A DNA stretch of 64,000 nucleotides. Origin: Lepidurus packardi. Taxonomy: Eukaryota > Arthropoda > Branchiopoda > Notostraca > Triopsidae. The position numbers and the translations under genes were made by a program. The notes beneath the pieces were generated by a model. It was not told the DNA's origin and made no database searches. It was given only the letters and a program-made list of their open reading frames with translations. Where the stretch lies: contig JAKZAN010000006.1 of NCBI GenBank assembly GCA_023053545.1, positions 563,001-627,000 of the forward strand, written 5' to 3'. Of this stretch, positions 22,101 to 31,799 are shown piece after piece. The stretch's first letter is position 1; every line of letters starts with the position of its first letter.

Positions 22101-25100
22101 GAAATGTATTACTGTGCAGAATATGTTAGCAGAAATTTATTACCAAGCAGAAACATGTTTGCCGAATGAATTACTGCGCAGAAATAAGCGTGCAGAAATG
22201 TATTACTGCCGAGAAATATGTTTTCCGAAACGCATTCCTATTATTAAAACAGAAACATTCAGAAATGTATTACTGACCAAAACTATTTGGCAGAAATGTA
22301 TTACTGTGCAGAATATGTTAGCAGAAATGTATTACCATGCAGAAACATGTTTGCCGAATGAATTACTGCGCAGAAATAAGTGTGCAGAAATGTATTTCTG
22401 CCGAGAAATATGTTTTCCGAAACGCATTCCTATTATTAAAACAGAAACATTCAAAAAGTTTGAAAACAGCCCTACTTCTGCTAGAAAATAACTACATTTC
22501 TGCGAAGTAATACAGCATGACACGAGTATCTCTCGGCAGAATCTTATTTCTTCAACAAATCCATTGCTGGGATAAAAATAGCCCATGATTTCTTCCAGGC
22601 GAACGTTTCTGTACTTGAATATCGGCAGAAATATTTATAAATTCTTCGTATTTCTGTATTGCTTTAGGTAAATCTGCGTATTTTCCCGGTTTGGAAGACT
22701 CGGGGACCTTTTCGGACGACCCGGCCTTCTCCATGTCTCATTTGGGGTTGGGACTGGGGATGGGCATGGGAATGGGTGGAGTCAATGGCTGGGGTATGGG
22801 TGGCCAAGGCTACGACCAGCAAAACATGTACGCCCCCTTTATGAACCCCCTTTTGTCACCCTCGCGTACTTCGCCCCGTAGCCAAGGTTCGGATTTCGGA
22901 GAGCGGTTCTCCCGGAAAGTGTTTGTGGGCGGATTGCCTCCAGATATTGATGAAGGTAACTTGATCTCTAACAAAAAAAAAAGTTTCATTGCATTTTGGT
23001 TTCTTTAGAGGAAATTACTGCCAGTTTTCGGCGCTTCGGACCCTTGGTAGTGGACTGGCCCCATAAAGCAGAAAGCAAAAGTTATTTCCCACCCAAAGGC
23101 TACGCTTTCTTGCTTTTTCAGGTAAAAAGAGGATTTGGAAGAAGAGTTGCGCACTCATTGCAGTTTTGGATGTGACGAAGGTCTAGTTTTGTCCATTTAA
23201 ACATAGAAAACTCGCTCTTATTGCATGTTAGCATTACAGAAGGTCTATTTTTCTATGCTTATACATGTGAAACTCGACCTTATTGCAATTAGTATTACGG
23301 TAAGTCTAGTTTTCAGTGCTTATACATAGGAAACTCGCCCTTATTGCACGTGCGTATTACATAAGACTTGCTTTCCTAAGCTTATAACAGGGAAAGCTTA
23401 TAACAGCCCGTCGGGCACTCATTGCAGTTTTGGATGTGACGAAGGTCTAGTTTTGTCCATTTAAACGTAGAAAACTCGCTCTTATTGCATGTTAACATTA
23501 CATAAGGTCTATTTTTCTATGCTTATACGTCTGACACTCGACCTTATTGCAGTTAGTAAAGTATATATGCAATTAGTAAAGTATATTAATTAGTAAAGTA
23601 AAGTATTAGTAAAGTGTATTATTGCAATTAGTAAAGTATATTAATTAGTAAAGTATACGTAAAGTCTATTTTTCTATGCTTTTACATAGGAAACTCGCCC
23701 TTATTGCACGTGCGCATTACATAAGGCTTGCTTTCCTAAGCTTATAACATGGAAACCCGTCCTTATCGTCTTTGTGTGTTGTTACTAAGGTCGACTTGCT
23801 CGAGTTCAAGTATAAGAAATTCGTCTTTACTGACATGCGCATTTTCCGCATAGGAAATAGGAAATGCTTCCACATAGGAATTTCTAAGTAAAAGAGTGCC
23901 TAACTAACCATAGTAGCAAGGGAACGTTTAGCCACGCCGTGTTACGTTCGTGACGTCATAATCACACAGTTTTGCAAGCCAGCCAGTACATTAATAGATT
24001 TTTTGTAATTTTTAGGATGAAGTTAGCGTGCAGGCATTGATTGACGCTTGTTTGCAAGATGAGGACAAATTGTACCTGTGTGTGTCTTCTCCGACCATCA
24101 AAGACAAACCTGTGCAAATCCGCCCTTGGCGTTTATCTGACGCGGATTTTGTATTAGACGCCTCCTTGCCTTTAGATCCCAGGAAAACAGTCTTTGTGGG
24201 CGGAGTTCCTCGTCCTTTGAAAGCAGGTGTGTCTGCAGAAGAAGAAATTGAAGCGAAGAGAGAGAACGAAATTAACATTTGTATCGCTTTTGTTTATTTT
24301 TTTCAGTCGAATTGGCTATGATCATGGACCGTTTGTATGGAGGTGTTTGCTACGCTGGTATTGACATCGATCCAGAGCTCAAGTACCCTAAAGGTGCGGG
24401 GCGTGTCGCGTTTTCGAATCAGCAGAGTTATATCGCAGCCATTAGCGCGCGTTTCGTCCAGTTGCAGCACGGCGACATTGACAAACGAGTGGAAGTGAAG
24501 CCTTACGTTCTGGATGACCAGATGTGTGACGAGTGTCAAGGGACACGTTGTGCTGGCAAGTTTGCGCCCTTCTTTTGTGCAAACGTCACCTGTCTACAGG
24601 TTAGAAAGCATATTATTTACTTATAAGTCCATCCCAGAATCCCATTAAACTCAACCCATTCCCCACCAAAAAAAGAATTTATTTTTCTACACCCAGGATA
24701 TTTATCTACCAGAAAGTTCTTTAGAAAATAACGAGTCCGAAAAGCTCTCACTCATTATTGTCGTGCTAGCAGTTTGCGAGCAAACTTTAAAAGTAATTTT
24801 GACTTTTAACACTCATCGGTATCGAACTACGGCTAATAATCGATTTAATCGGCCAATAAATCGATACTGAACGCTACCATGATAGTAAAGCTTTGTTTGG
24901 CTTTCAGGGTTTGGAACTTTGTAATGTTTCTAGGCTTAATCAAACTAAAGTGCATTGAAAATATGGATATATGAGTCTAGATGCGTATCCTAGAGAAGTA
25001 TTAATCGTTTTATGTTTGGTTACAGTACTATTGCGAACACTGCTGGGCGACCATTCATTCCCGTGCAGGACGGGAGTTCCACAAACCGTTAGTTAAAGAG

Positions 25101-25139
25101 GGCGCTGACAGGCCACGCCCTATTCATTTCCGGTGGTAA
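7368..25139 (+). CDS. orb2: CPEB2-4/Orb2-type cytoplasmic polyadenylation element-binding protein, seven coding exons, 800 aa
   Basis: RNA-binding translational regulator that recognises U-rich 3' UTR elements and controls poly(A) tail length. Exons: 7368-8639, 18368-18479, 22668-22955, 23009-23121, 24016-24226, 24307-24599, 25026-25139; phases agree throughout. The N-terminal 540 residues are disordered and rich in Ser, Gly, Asn and Pro, with RRSTSYPGK near 410 and a Met/Gly run near 480-500. RRM1 begins with VFVGGL at about 546, includes FRRFGPLVVDWPHKAESKSY and ends near 632. RRM2 begins with VFVGGV at about 654. The C-terminal zinc-binding ZZ domain includes CDECQG, FFCANVTC and YYCEHCWATIHSRAGREFHK. 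The RRM and ZZ parts are nearly identical to CPEB2-4/Orb2 rather than CPEB1/Orb. I chose ATG 7368 because a strong acceptor (TTTTCCTCCGCAG) ends at 7329; an in-frame ATG at 7278 lies upstream of it. Unlike fly Orb2, no polyglutamine prion-like tract is seen. Confidence 0.93.
9130..10790. repeat. Tandem array, about nine copies of a 165-180-bp unit, in CPEB intron 1
   Basis: Each unit contains CATTAACAAATTTGCAACAT, then GTTGATTCCATATCTGCC, GGTCGAGTTTGGGTCGCAC and GTGACAGTAATGTTAAGGGG. Copies differ by substitutions and small indels. Because several units are multiples of three, the minus strand stays open for long stretches (up to 179 codons at 9123-9662), giving a repeating leucine- and asparagine-rich peptide. 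Indels between units break this frame, so I treat the array as non-coding. Confidence 0.9.
11490..13185. repeat. 243-bp tandem array with embedded hairpin elements, CPEB intron 1
   Basis: At least four copies of a unit of about 243 bp start near 12184, 12427, 12670 and 12930, with a diverged copy at 11880. Each carries GTTAAGAACAAGTTCTAGTG, a right-hand arm GGGAAAATCGCCCTTATTGA and a left-hand arm AGCAAGGTCTAGTTTTCAAT. These arms can pair as imperfect hairpins of the same family seen at 13855-14325, 18483-18592 and 23150-23880. A related hairpin at about 11493-11537 precedes the array. A long T run (about 13168-13192) ends it. Confidence 0.8.
13855..14325. repeat. Hairpin-repeat cluster, CPEB intron 1
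   Basis: Two groups of three hairpin units, at about 13860-14025 and 14150-14320, follow one another every 55-60 bp. Left arms read TAAGGTCGATTTTCCTA or similar and right arms read GCATAGGAAAATCGCCCTTA or similar. Units are joined by TTGCAGTTNAATGTNACT spacers. The best pair here is 14273-14317, whose arms match over about 20 positions with few mismatches. Confidence 0.75.
16567..16794 (+). CDS. Candidate small ORF inside CPEB intron 1, 75 aa
   Basis: An ATG-started frame encodes a lysine/arginine-rich, probably disordered protein beginning MKKGKAAVWDPKVTSNGVLK and ending in a Ser/Pro/Thr-rich tail. It lies in the sense direction of CPEB, outside the tandem arrays, in a patch more GC-rich than the surrounding intron. 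TTTCTTAG just upstream (about 16544-16551) could act as an acceptor, so it may be a nested single-exon gene or an alternative CPEB exon. I do not recognise a family. The opposite strand is also open for 68 codons, which weakens the case. Confidence 0.25.
   Translation: MKKGKAAVWDPKVTSNGVLKRILRRTKTKGKPDRLPGVNEFRANFVPSSSRKDSDIPLPPNQISVISAPTSTSKP
17141..17203. ncRNA. Near-perfect 29-bp hairpin, pre-miRNA-sized, in CPEB intron 1
   Basis: The arm 17141-17162 is an exact reverse complement of 17182-17203 (22 bp, GC-rich). The inner seven bases on each side continue the stem with one C-A mismatch and one G-U wobble, leaving a five-base GAGGG loop. The 63-nt hairpin has the length of an animal pre-miRNA and would be transcribed with CPEB. 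Perfect pairing is unusual for conserved miRNAs, so a young miRNA, a fold-back transposon relic or another inverted repeat are all possible. What is seen is only the inverted repeat. Confidence 0.4.
18483..18592. repeat. Two hairpin elements directly after CPEB exon 2
   Basis: The 5' end of CPEB intron 2 opens with two units of the hairpin family, the first starting within a few bases of the donor at 18480. The second, 18549-18592, is the best-formed of the whole family: its arms pair at 19 of 21 positions around a two-base loop. Their closeness to the donor means they could affect splice-site access. Confidence 0.75.
19440..21535. repeat. Nested tandem array, ten copies of 175-270 bp, CPEB intron 2
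   Basis: Ten units begin with GGTTCATTTAGCCATTTTGA near 19442, 19627, 19801, 19988, 20214, 20399, 20669, 20939, 21169 and 21353. Each contains ATAGGTTGACAGGATTTCTT and ACAATTAATCGTTTCGAATT. Unit length varies because an internal 21-bp subrepeat, AGATTTTTTGAGAATTTTGG plus one base, occurs in different numbers. Two units are identical enough to give the same 66-codon ORF at 20535-20735 and 20805-21005; these are repeat by-products. Confidence 0.9.
21780..22640. repeat. GCAGAAATGTATTACTG repeat array, CPEB intron 2
   Basis: The short motif GCAGAAATGTATTACTG recurs many times in direct orientation with variable spacing. A higher-order unit of about 145 bp, containing GAAACATGTTTGCCGAATGA and CCGAAACGCATTCCTATTAT, is duplicated at about 22140-22265 and 22320-22450. 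The plus strand is open for 125 codons (22114-22491) through this duplication, ending about 180 bp before CPEB exon 3. I regard that ORF as a repeat artefact, though an alternative exon cannot be ruled out. Confidence 0.8.
23150..23880. repeat. Hairpin-repeat cluster, CPEB intron 4
   Basis: This 894-bp intron between the two halves of RRM1 is mostly hairpin units: left arms such as AAGGTCTATTTTTCTATGCT and right arms such as CATAGGAAACTCGCCCTTAT, joined by TTGCA-containing spacers. A block of about 265 bp starting GCACTCATTGCAGTTTTGGA is duplicated (about 23151 and 23416). Between the blocks is a short run of TTAGTAAAGTA repeats (23565-23660). Confidence 0.8.
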
Positions 25140-27600
25140 CTTGAACACAATAACAAACGACATGAAATTTACGACACGAACACAAGATGGCGTAAGCGAT
25201 TATCTGACTCGCGAATTATCGGATTCCGGCCTAACATGGACCGCATGGTATTTTTTTTGCTGTTGATTTTTCTTCCTTTCGGACAGTTGGAGCGCCCTGG
25301 CTCTTTTTTTTATGGTTTGTTATTTAGGACACTGTGTAATTTGGGTTTCAAAAATATTGGAATTTTCTTTGGGTGGGAAATTTGTTTTTGGGTGGCGGAC
25401 AAAAATATTTGGAATTGATTGGCAATCACGGTTCTAGGTCTTTGTTGGGGTTTATTTTCTGACGAATCCTAAATTCGTACGTGTGTTAATGTTTTAGGCA
25501 GGGCGAGGATTTACGAAAAGAAAAGATTTTTTTTTTTTCTCTTTCTATTTTTGTTATCAATTTAATTTATTATACACTAGTTAATGGAAACAAAACCTTT
25601 TTGGCATCCGCAAACTGATGGCAAAAAAAACTCTTAGTCAAAACGCTTTTTTTTTTATTCATTAATTAATTATTTTTTAACGTGGAATTTAATTCATTTG
25701 TAAAAAAAAAAAAAAAACATTTTTGATCCAAGCTGTATTTTTGTTAAAAAAGTGAAGGGGAAAAAAAAGCGAAACTGGTCTTTTTTGTACTGCATTTTTT
25801 TTTTCTTTTTTATATATATATCCTGGAAATCTTTTATTTTTGCACGTAACATTTTGAAGGCGTTTTTTTACAACAGCTTTTTGATATATCCATTTATAGA
25901 AAAAAAAAGTGGGCGGAACAGACACAACTAAAAACTTTTTTTCATTTTTTTTTTTTTTTCATTTTTTTTTTTGGTCCAATAGAAACAAATTTCAGGTTGC
26001 GGGATTTGGTCTTTTTTCTAGTCAATTGTTTAGCATCGCCCCCCCCCCCCCCTCTCCTCGTGCTTTTCCCCCCTGTCCACTGCCTGGAAGATAAATTTTT
26101 CTCTTTTTCAACATATGATTCTATTCTCTGTTCCTGTTGTACTACTACCGCCAATCAATCTTAGCTTTATTAACATGCAAAGACGAAAGATTCGAAAGTT
26201 TTTGAGAGATTTGAGACTAGAAATGAAAGGAAGTTGGAGAAGAGGTTACATTTCATGTAATTAGTCAAAAAAGCCTTCCCCCTCCCCCCCTTTGTTATAG
26301 GAAAACGTTTGTTTTCGATAAGGTTGTGGTTTTTTACGTAGCACTAGGCTCCTCCCTTGACCCCGCCCCCCTTGGCCCGAATTAACAAAGATGGCGGATG
26401 GTCGAAGTTATTTTGTGTTGAATTGAGTAGAAGTTTCGCGTCAAAGGCAAGTTCATTATGAAATTAGTTTTGGGGCATCGTTTCCTAAAGGAAAGTAGGA
26501 TTAAAGTACTGGAGAAGATTCTGAATTAAGAAACTAGAAGCAAAAAGGAAATCGGGGACGGGTTTTCAGGTCCCAAGTTTTGCAAACGGATTGGAATTCG
26601 ATTCGACGATTGAATTTGTAGATTTTTTTTTTATCTAGGCTGAGATACGAAACAGCGTATTGTTGTGGTGTGAACTACCGTGAAGTTTGTTTGTGATAAC
26701 CTCCTCATTTTTTTTAAGGATACTTGTTATAACTAAAAAAACAAACAAAAAGACCGTTATTTTTGTAATTTGCTCCAGCCACGATTTTAAAACTATTTCA
26801 CATACGGGAAGCCGTTAAAGTTTTTTTTATTTTTTTTAAAAAAACAGCCCCCCAAATCTCTCACACTTTTGCTTAGGGTAAAAATTGAAGAATAATTAAT
26901 CATAATTTTTTGCAAACCTTTTTCATTGGCTCGAAATTTGGTAGATTTGGGGGTTTCACTTTTCCTACACATTTTTTTTTCACTTTCTAAAGCTAGTTTG
27001 TTTGGGGGTTTCGTTCGGAAGGAGGCGCGGAAGAGGGGTTTTTCATGAAGGAGTTGAAACACAGGTGGCGCTAGTGGGAACGTTGCCGGGCGCCATCTGT
27101 TTTTTGTCCGTGATACCCTCCAATTTTTACGCGTCATCGGTATTTGTAGTAAAAACGTATCAATTTCGACGGCAAACCTTGTTAGTTTATATGGTTAGTA
27201 TATAAAAAAAAAATAAGAAAAAACGATCCGAGACTCTTGCAAAAAGTGGGCGAAGTTTTTCCTCAAAAAAAAAATGAGAATAAAAATTCATAATAAAAGA
27301 AAGAGAAAGAAGGCAGATTTTGTCACGCCCCTTCTTACTACCCCTCTTGTGCCCTGTTTTTGGAATCAGAAAGTTTTCTTACAAGAAAAAATATGTCCCC
27401 AAAAAAATTTGTATTAGGTTTTTCTACGTTTTTTTTAATTTATTTTTTTTTTATCTGATAACACTGCTGTGTCTTGTTTGTACTATTTTTTTGCGTGTGG
27501 GGTTTTAACCATTTTTGTACTTTTGGATGGAAGGCCGTTTTGGTACAAGCCTCGTTTTATCTTTGTGGAATCGAGTTCTTCACTTTTATTTCAAAAATAA
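25140..27600. other. CPEB 3' UTR and AT-rich intergenic sequence
   Basis: After the CPEB stop the sequence is rich in T and A homopolymers (for example 25525-25540, 25696-25715, 25935-25970), with a C run at 26039-26052. Several AATAAA-like signals occur, including about 27266-27300, but the true cleavage site cannot be chosen. A short block at 26330-26460 with AAGATGGCGGATGG and the motif pair GGTGGCGCTAG/GCGCCATCTG at 27064-27100 are the only GC-richer parts. I see no supportable gene. Confidence 0.5.
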
Positions 27601-27989
27601 TGGAATGAAACGAATTATAGGCAATCTTAGATCCTGGAGATAAGATCTGGAACGTAGGTGGCCGGAATGACAGTACAAACGTACTGAACGTCGAATTTCT
27701 TCAGATGGCTGTGGCAGTAATACTTGGGATATGGTATATCGTTCTGATTCTCTTGAGGCTGTAGCACTTTAACGAAATTTGGCCCTTTGGTGCACAGAAT
27801 AAATTTTATATCTATTTATATCTATCGACGTCGACTCGTATGCTACGAACCAAATTTAAATGAGCTCAGCGGACAAGTGTTCCGGCACGCCAACCAATGG
27901 AATTGCTTCACGTGTACAACAGATGCTCGTTCCGGACGCTAGTTCACTCATTTGCATCTTTGTACAGAAGAATGGGACCCTAATCTGCC

Positions 27990-27997
27990 TATATATG
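27990..27997 (+). promoter_or_regulatory. TATA box of pseudoprotease gene 1
   Basis: TATATATG stands 134 bp upstream of the ATG at 28124. The same element stands 134 bp upstream of gene 2 and, as ATATATTA, 133 bp upstream of gene 3. Downstream the shared CACATCATTGTTGGGCTGG and CACTCAATTAGTTCG probably span the transcription start. Conservation of spacing in three copies supports a real core promoter. Confidence 0.65.
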
Positions 27998-28123
27998 AGC
28001 TCGACCACACATCATTGTTGGGCTGGCACTCAATTAGTTCGGTTAAACAGAGCTACAGAGTTTCCTCGACCTAATAAGTTTCGCTTTTCATCCGAAAGCT
28101 GAGAGATTGTCCGCTGCAGTAAG

Positions 28124-29602
28124 ATGCTTTCCACTCAAGCATTTGTACCAGCCCTGGTACTTTTGTCACTGTTTCTTGCCGCCTCCGCTAGCCCTACAGC
28201 GCCCGCCAACTCCAGCAACGAGGTACAAATTTGACTCATTTCTTAGGGAAAACGCACCCAGACTTAAAAGCTTTGGACATTTGCCCTTCATTGTACATAG
28301 GTCTATTGCATTTTATTCGACACTTGGTTTAAATGTTAGTAGACTTAATCAAACTATTTGCTAGACAACTAATGAAGTAGAGATAGTACCGCCACCTTCC
28401 GGTGGGAGAGGTAACCCTTTGGTAAGTCAAGTCCCTGTTCTCGCAGATCTGTTATTTCTGCTTGTCTAATGAAAAAGGAAATGTGCTATTTTAGGTAGTT
28501 GATTACCGTAAATCACGCTGCATGCCACCCTTCACGGACGAGTTTATATTCTTTGACAATAACTACGTAACCAAGTGTGTTTTTGGTTCATGGGCTCTTA
28601 CCGCAGCCTCTTTGGCTGAATACGTGGAATGCAAATTACTCAAACTACCTGGTCCCAGGGATTTCAGGTAATTTCTCGTGATAATACACTAGCAAGAGAC
28701 TCTAATGAGAATCTGATCCACATTTTCATTTTCATTAGTGTTCGGCAGTTGTTGGAATGCGTTAATGAAGGCTACCTTGCCAAATTAGTCAACTGTGACC
28801 TTCCGCATTGCATGCCAGACCAGGACGCCTTTAATTACATTTTTTACAACGGCCTGGCACTGAATTCGACGTACCTAGCAGGGGTAAGGCTGTTCTTTAA
28901 TCGAAACTAGAAGAAAAGGCTGGATTCAAAGCCATTCCATTCAAGAATTTTTTTCCTTTCTATTTCCATTTAGAAAGAGGACACGATTTTACCGGAACCA
29001 AGTATTTGTGCAGGATCAAATTCCGACACAGCGTTCCAGTTCAAAAAGGGTTATAGAACCATCAAGCAAAATGATGAGCAAATGATGGCTAGAATCTTGG
29101 TCGACGGAAGACAACCCATTATTGCTACCTTGTATTTCAAACCGGAGTATATTGAAAACCCTCCTGATGACAAATATCTGATCGATTTCAAGTAAGTCGA
29201 ACTTTTTTTTTTTTGGGAAATTTTAACTGAGATGTTTTACTCGCTGTTTTCTAGGTCTGGAATTCTGGACCATGAGAAGGTTTGCGTAAAGGAGCTTTCG
29301 CCTGTGAGTTATTACAAAATCTAAAATAGCTTATTTAGGCTTATTTATGGAAGAGACAACTTTCAGGGCTAAAATGTTGACTTTTTTCAACTCCAAACAC
29401 AAATCACTAGATACCGACGAATGATATGCTATTCAAAACTAGCGTGATGGTGGTTGGGTACCGTAAAGAAAATGGGGTCAAGGTCTGGATTCTTCGCAAC
29501 GACTGGTTTGGAGCCGACTGGGGTATGGGCGGGTACTTTTACCTCAAGCGAGGAATTAACGCCTGCCATATTGCCCTGAATGCTCTTCACGTCTTGGACT
29601 AA
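28124..29602 (+). CDS. Secreted papain-fold (C1A cathepsin-like) pseudoprotease, copy 1, seven exons, 310 aa
   Basis: Exons: 28124-28222, 28365-28421, 28495-28667, 28739-28883, 28974-29191, 29255-29303, 29411-29602. A signal peptide (about 1-22) and short linker lead to a C1A-like domain from VDYR at 54; no inhibitor-I29 propeptide is seen. Fold landmarks are GSWALTAAS (84-90), VRQLLEC (111-117), MVVGYRKENG (260-269) and WGMGGYFYLKRG. Catalytic residues are lost: the residue before Trp85, normally the nucleophilic Cys, is Ser84; the His position is Thr257; Asn277 is kept. No Gln is evident at the oxyanion-hole position. About eight Cys and the NSS and NST sequons suit a disulphide-bonded, secreted glycoprotein. 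Loss of two triad residues predicts no peptidase activity; binding, inhibition or structural roles are possible. TIN-antigen and silicatein show similar Cys-to-Ser changes, but silicatein keeps its His. Confidence 0.85.
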
Positions 29603-30020
29603 TTCGCTTCAACTAAAGAATCTCTAGCGTGTCCGAGCTTGGAAACCCGGATTGTTTTATTTTCTATAGGGTTGTTTCTGTTTCTGTGTTGGTTTTCGAA
29701 ATTTTGGGGTGCTGTTTCTTTACTACTAGTTTAATTTTGGTCGAAACTTATATGCGCGTTAATCTGAGTATCCTTTTAAAATTTGTTACGTAGTGAGAAA
29801 TGGGTAAAGTAGTGAGTTTTGTGGGATCAATGCACATTTTAAGAAATACAAAACAAACATTCACCGTACACCAAAATCATACATCTTATTTCTGAAAGTA
29901 AAGTTTCAGACCAGAAAAAGGTTTTTCTTAAGCATTTAATTCTTACAAGGAACAGAAGGCACAGCCACATTAAACTGTTATTAATTTAAGAAGTAATAAC
30001 GAAGTTTCGTATCTACAAAA

Positions 30021-31795
30021 GTTACCAACGTTTCCCCTAACGTTAAGCCGGGATCCGTAGCGTTACTCCGGCCTGTCAATGCCATCAAGCATATCAACGC
30101 TACAATGAATATATGTATTAAACAATATAGTTTCTTGTCTACAAAAAAGTTACCGACGTTTCCCCTAACGTTAAGCCGGGATCCGTAGCGTTACTCCGGC
30201 CTGTCAATGCCATCAAGCATATCAACGCTACAATGAATATATGTATTAAACAATATAGTTTCTTGTCTACAAAAAAGTTACCGACGTTTCCCCTAACGTT
30301 AAGCCGGGATTCGTAGCGTTACTCCGGCCTGTCAATGCCATCAAGCATATCAACGCTACAATGAATACATGTATTAAACAATATAGTTTCTTGTCTACAA
30401 AAAAGTTACCGACGTTTCCCCTAACGTTAAGCCGGTATCCGTAGCGTTACTCCGGCCTGTCAATGCCATCAAGCATATCAACGCTACAATGAATATATGT
30501 ATTAAACAATATAGTTTCTTGTCTACAAAAAAGTTACCGACGTTTCCCCTAACGTTAAGCCGGGATCCGTAGCGTTACTCCCGCCTGTCAATGCCATCAA
30601 GCATATCAACGCTACAATGAATATATGTATTAAACAATATAGTTTCTTGTCTACAAAAAAGTTACCGACGTTTCCCCTAACGTTAAGCCGGGATCCGTAG
30701 CGTTACTCGGGCCTGTCAATGCCATCAAGCATATCAACGCTACAATGAATATATGTATTAAACAATATAGTTTCTTGTCTACAAAAAAGTTACCGACGTT
30801 TCCCCTAACGTTAAGCCGGGATCCGTAGCGTTACTCCGGCCTGTCAATGACATCAAGCATATCAACGCTACAATGAATATATGTATTAAACAATATAGTT
30901 TCTTGTCTACAAAAAAGTTACCGACGTTTCCCTAACGTTAACCCGGGATCCGTAGCGTTACTCGGGCCTGTCAATGCCATCAAGCATATCAACGCTACAA
31001 TGAATATATGTATTAAACAATATAGTTTCTTGTCTACAAAAAAGTTACCGACGTTTCCCCTAACGTTAAGCCGGGATTCGTAGCGTTACTCCGGCCTGTC
31101 AATGCCATCAAGCATATCAACGCTACAATGAATACATGTATTAAACAATATAGTTTCTTGTCTACAAAAAAGTTACCGACGTTTCCCCTAACGTTAAGCC
31201 GGGATTCGTAGCGTTACTCCGGCCTGTCAATGCCATCAAGCATATCAACGCTACAATGAATACATGTATTAAACAATATAGTTTCTTGTCTACAAAAAAG
31301 TTACCGACGTTTCCCCTAACGTTAAGCCGGGATCCGTAGCGTTACTCCGGCCTGTCAATGCCATCAAGCATATCAACGCTACAATGAATATATGTATTAA
31401 ACAATATAGTTTCTTGTCTACAAAAAAGTTACCGACGTTTCCCCTAACGTTAAGCCGGGATCCGTAGCGTTACTCCGGCTTGTCAATGCCATCAAACATA
31501 TCAACGGTACAATGAATATATGTATTAAACAATATAGTTTCTTGTCTACAAAAAAGTTACCGACGTTTCCCCTAACGTTAAGCCGGGATCCGTAGCGTTA
31601 CTCCGGCCTGTCAATGCCATCAAGCATATCAACGCTACAAAGAATATATGTATTAAACAATATAGTTTCTTGTCTACAAAAAAGTTACCGACGTTTCCCC
31701 TTAACGTTAAGCCGGGATCCGTAGCGTTACTCGGGCCTGTCAATGCCATCAAGCATATCAACGCTACAATGAATATATGTATTAAACAATATAAA
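30021..31795. repeat. 128-bp satellite array, 14 copies, downstream of gene 1
   Basis: Units begin GTTACCGACGTTTCCCCTAA at 30021, 30149, 30277, 30405, 30533, 30661, 30789, 30917, 31044, 31172, 31300, 31428, 31556 and 31684. Spacing is 128 bp in all but one unit, which lacks a C. Copies are nearly identical, so homogenisation is recent. Each unit has the palindrome TAACGTTA and a GGATCC site, with CGTAGCGTTACTCCGGCCTG following. The array begins about 420 bp after the gene 1 stop. ORFs across it are repeat artefacts. Confidence 0.95.
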
Positions 31796-31799
31796 GCGA

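Noticed and set aside
22114-22491. 125-codon plus-strand ORF upstream of CPEB exon 3
   Set aside because: It is composed of the GCAGAAATGTATTACTG repeat and its duplication; the periodic peptide follows from the repeat.
8640-24015. HDV-like CPEB ribozyme, as in mammalian CPEB3 introns
   Set aside because: I could not trace a nested double pseudoknot in the introns; a covariance search would be needed before any claim.
31546-31761. ORFs within the 128-bp satellite
   Set aside because: The unit is not a multiple of three, and frames close in every few copies; these are repeat artefacts.
30021-31795. CRISPR-like array
   Set aside because: Whole 128-bp units repeat with no unique spacers, in a eukaryotic context; this is a satellite.
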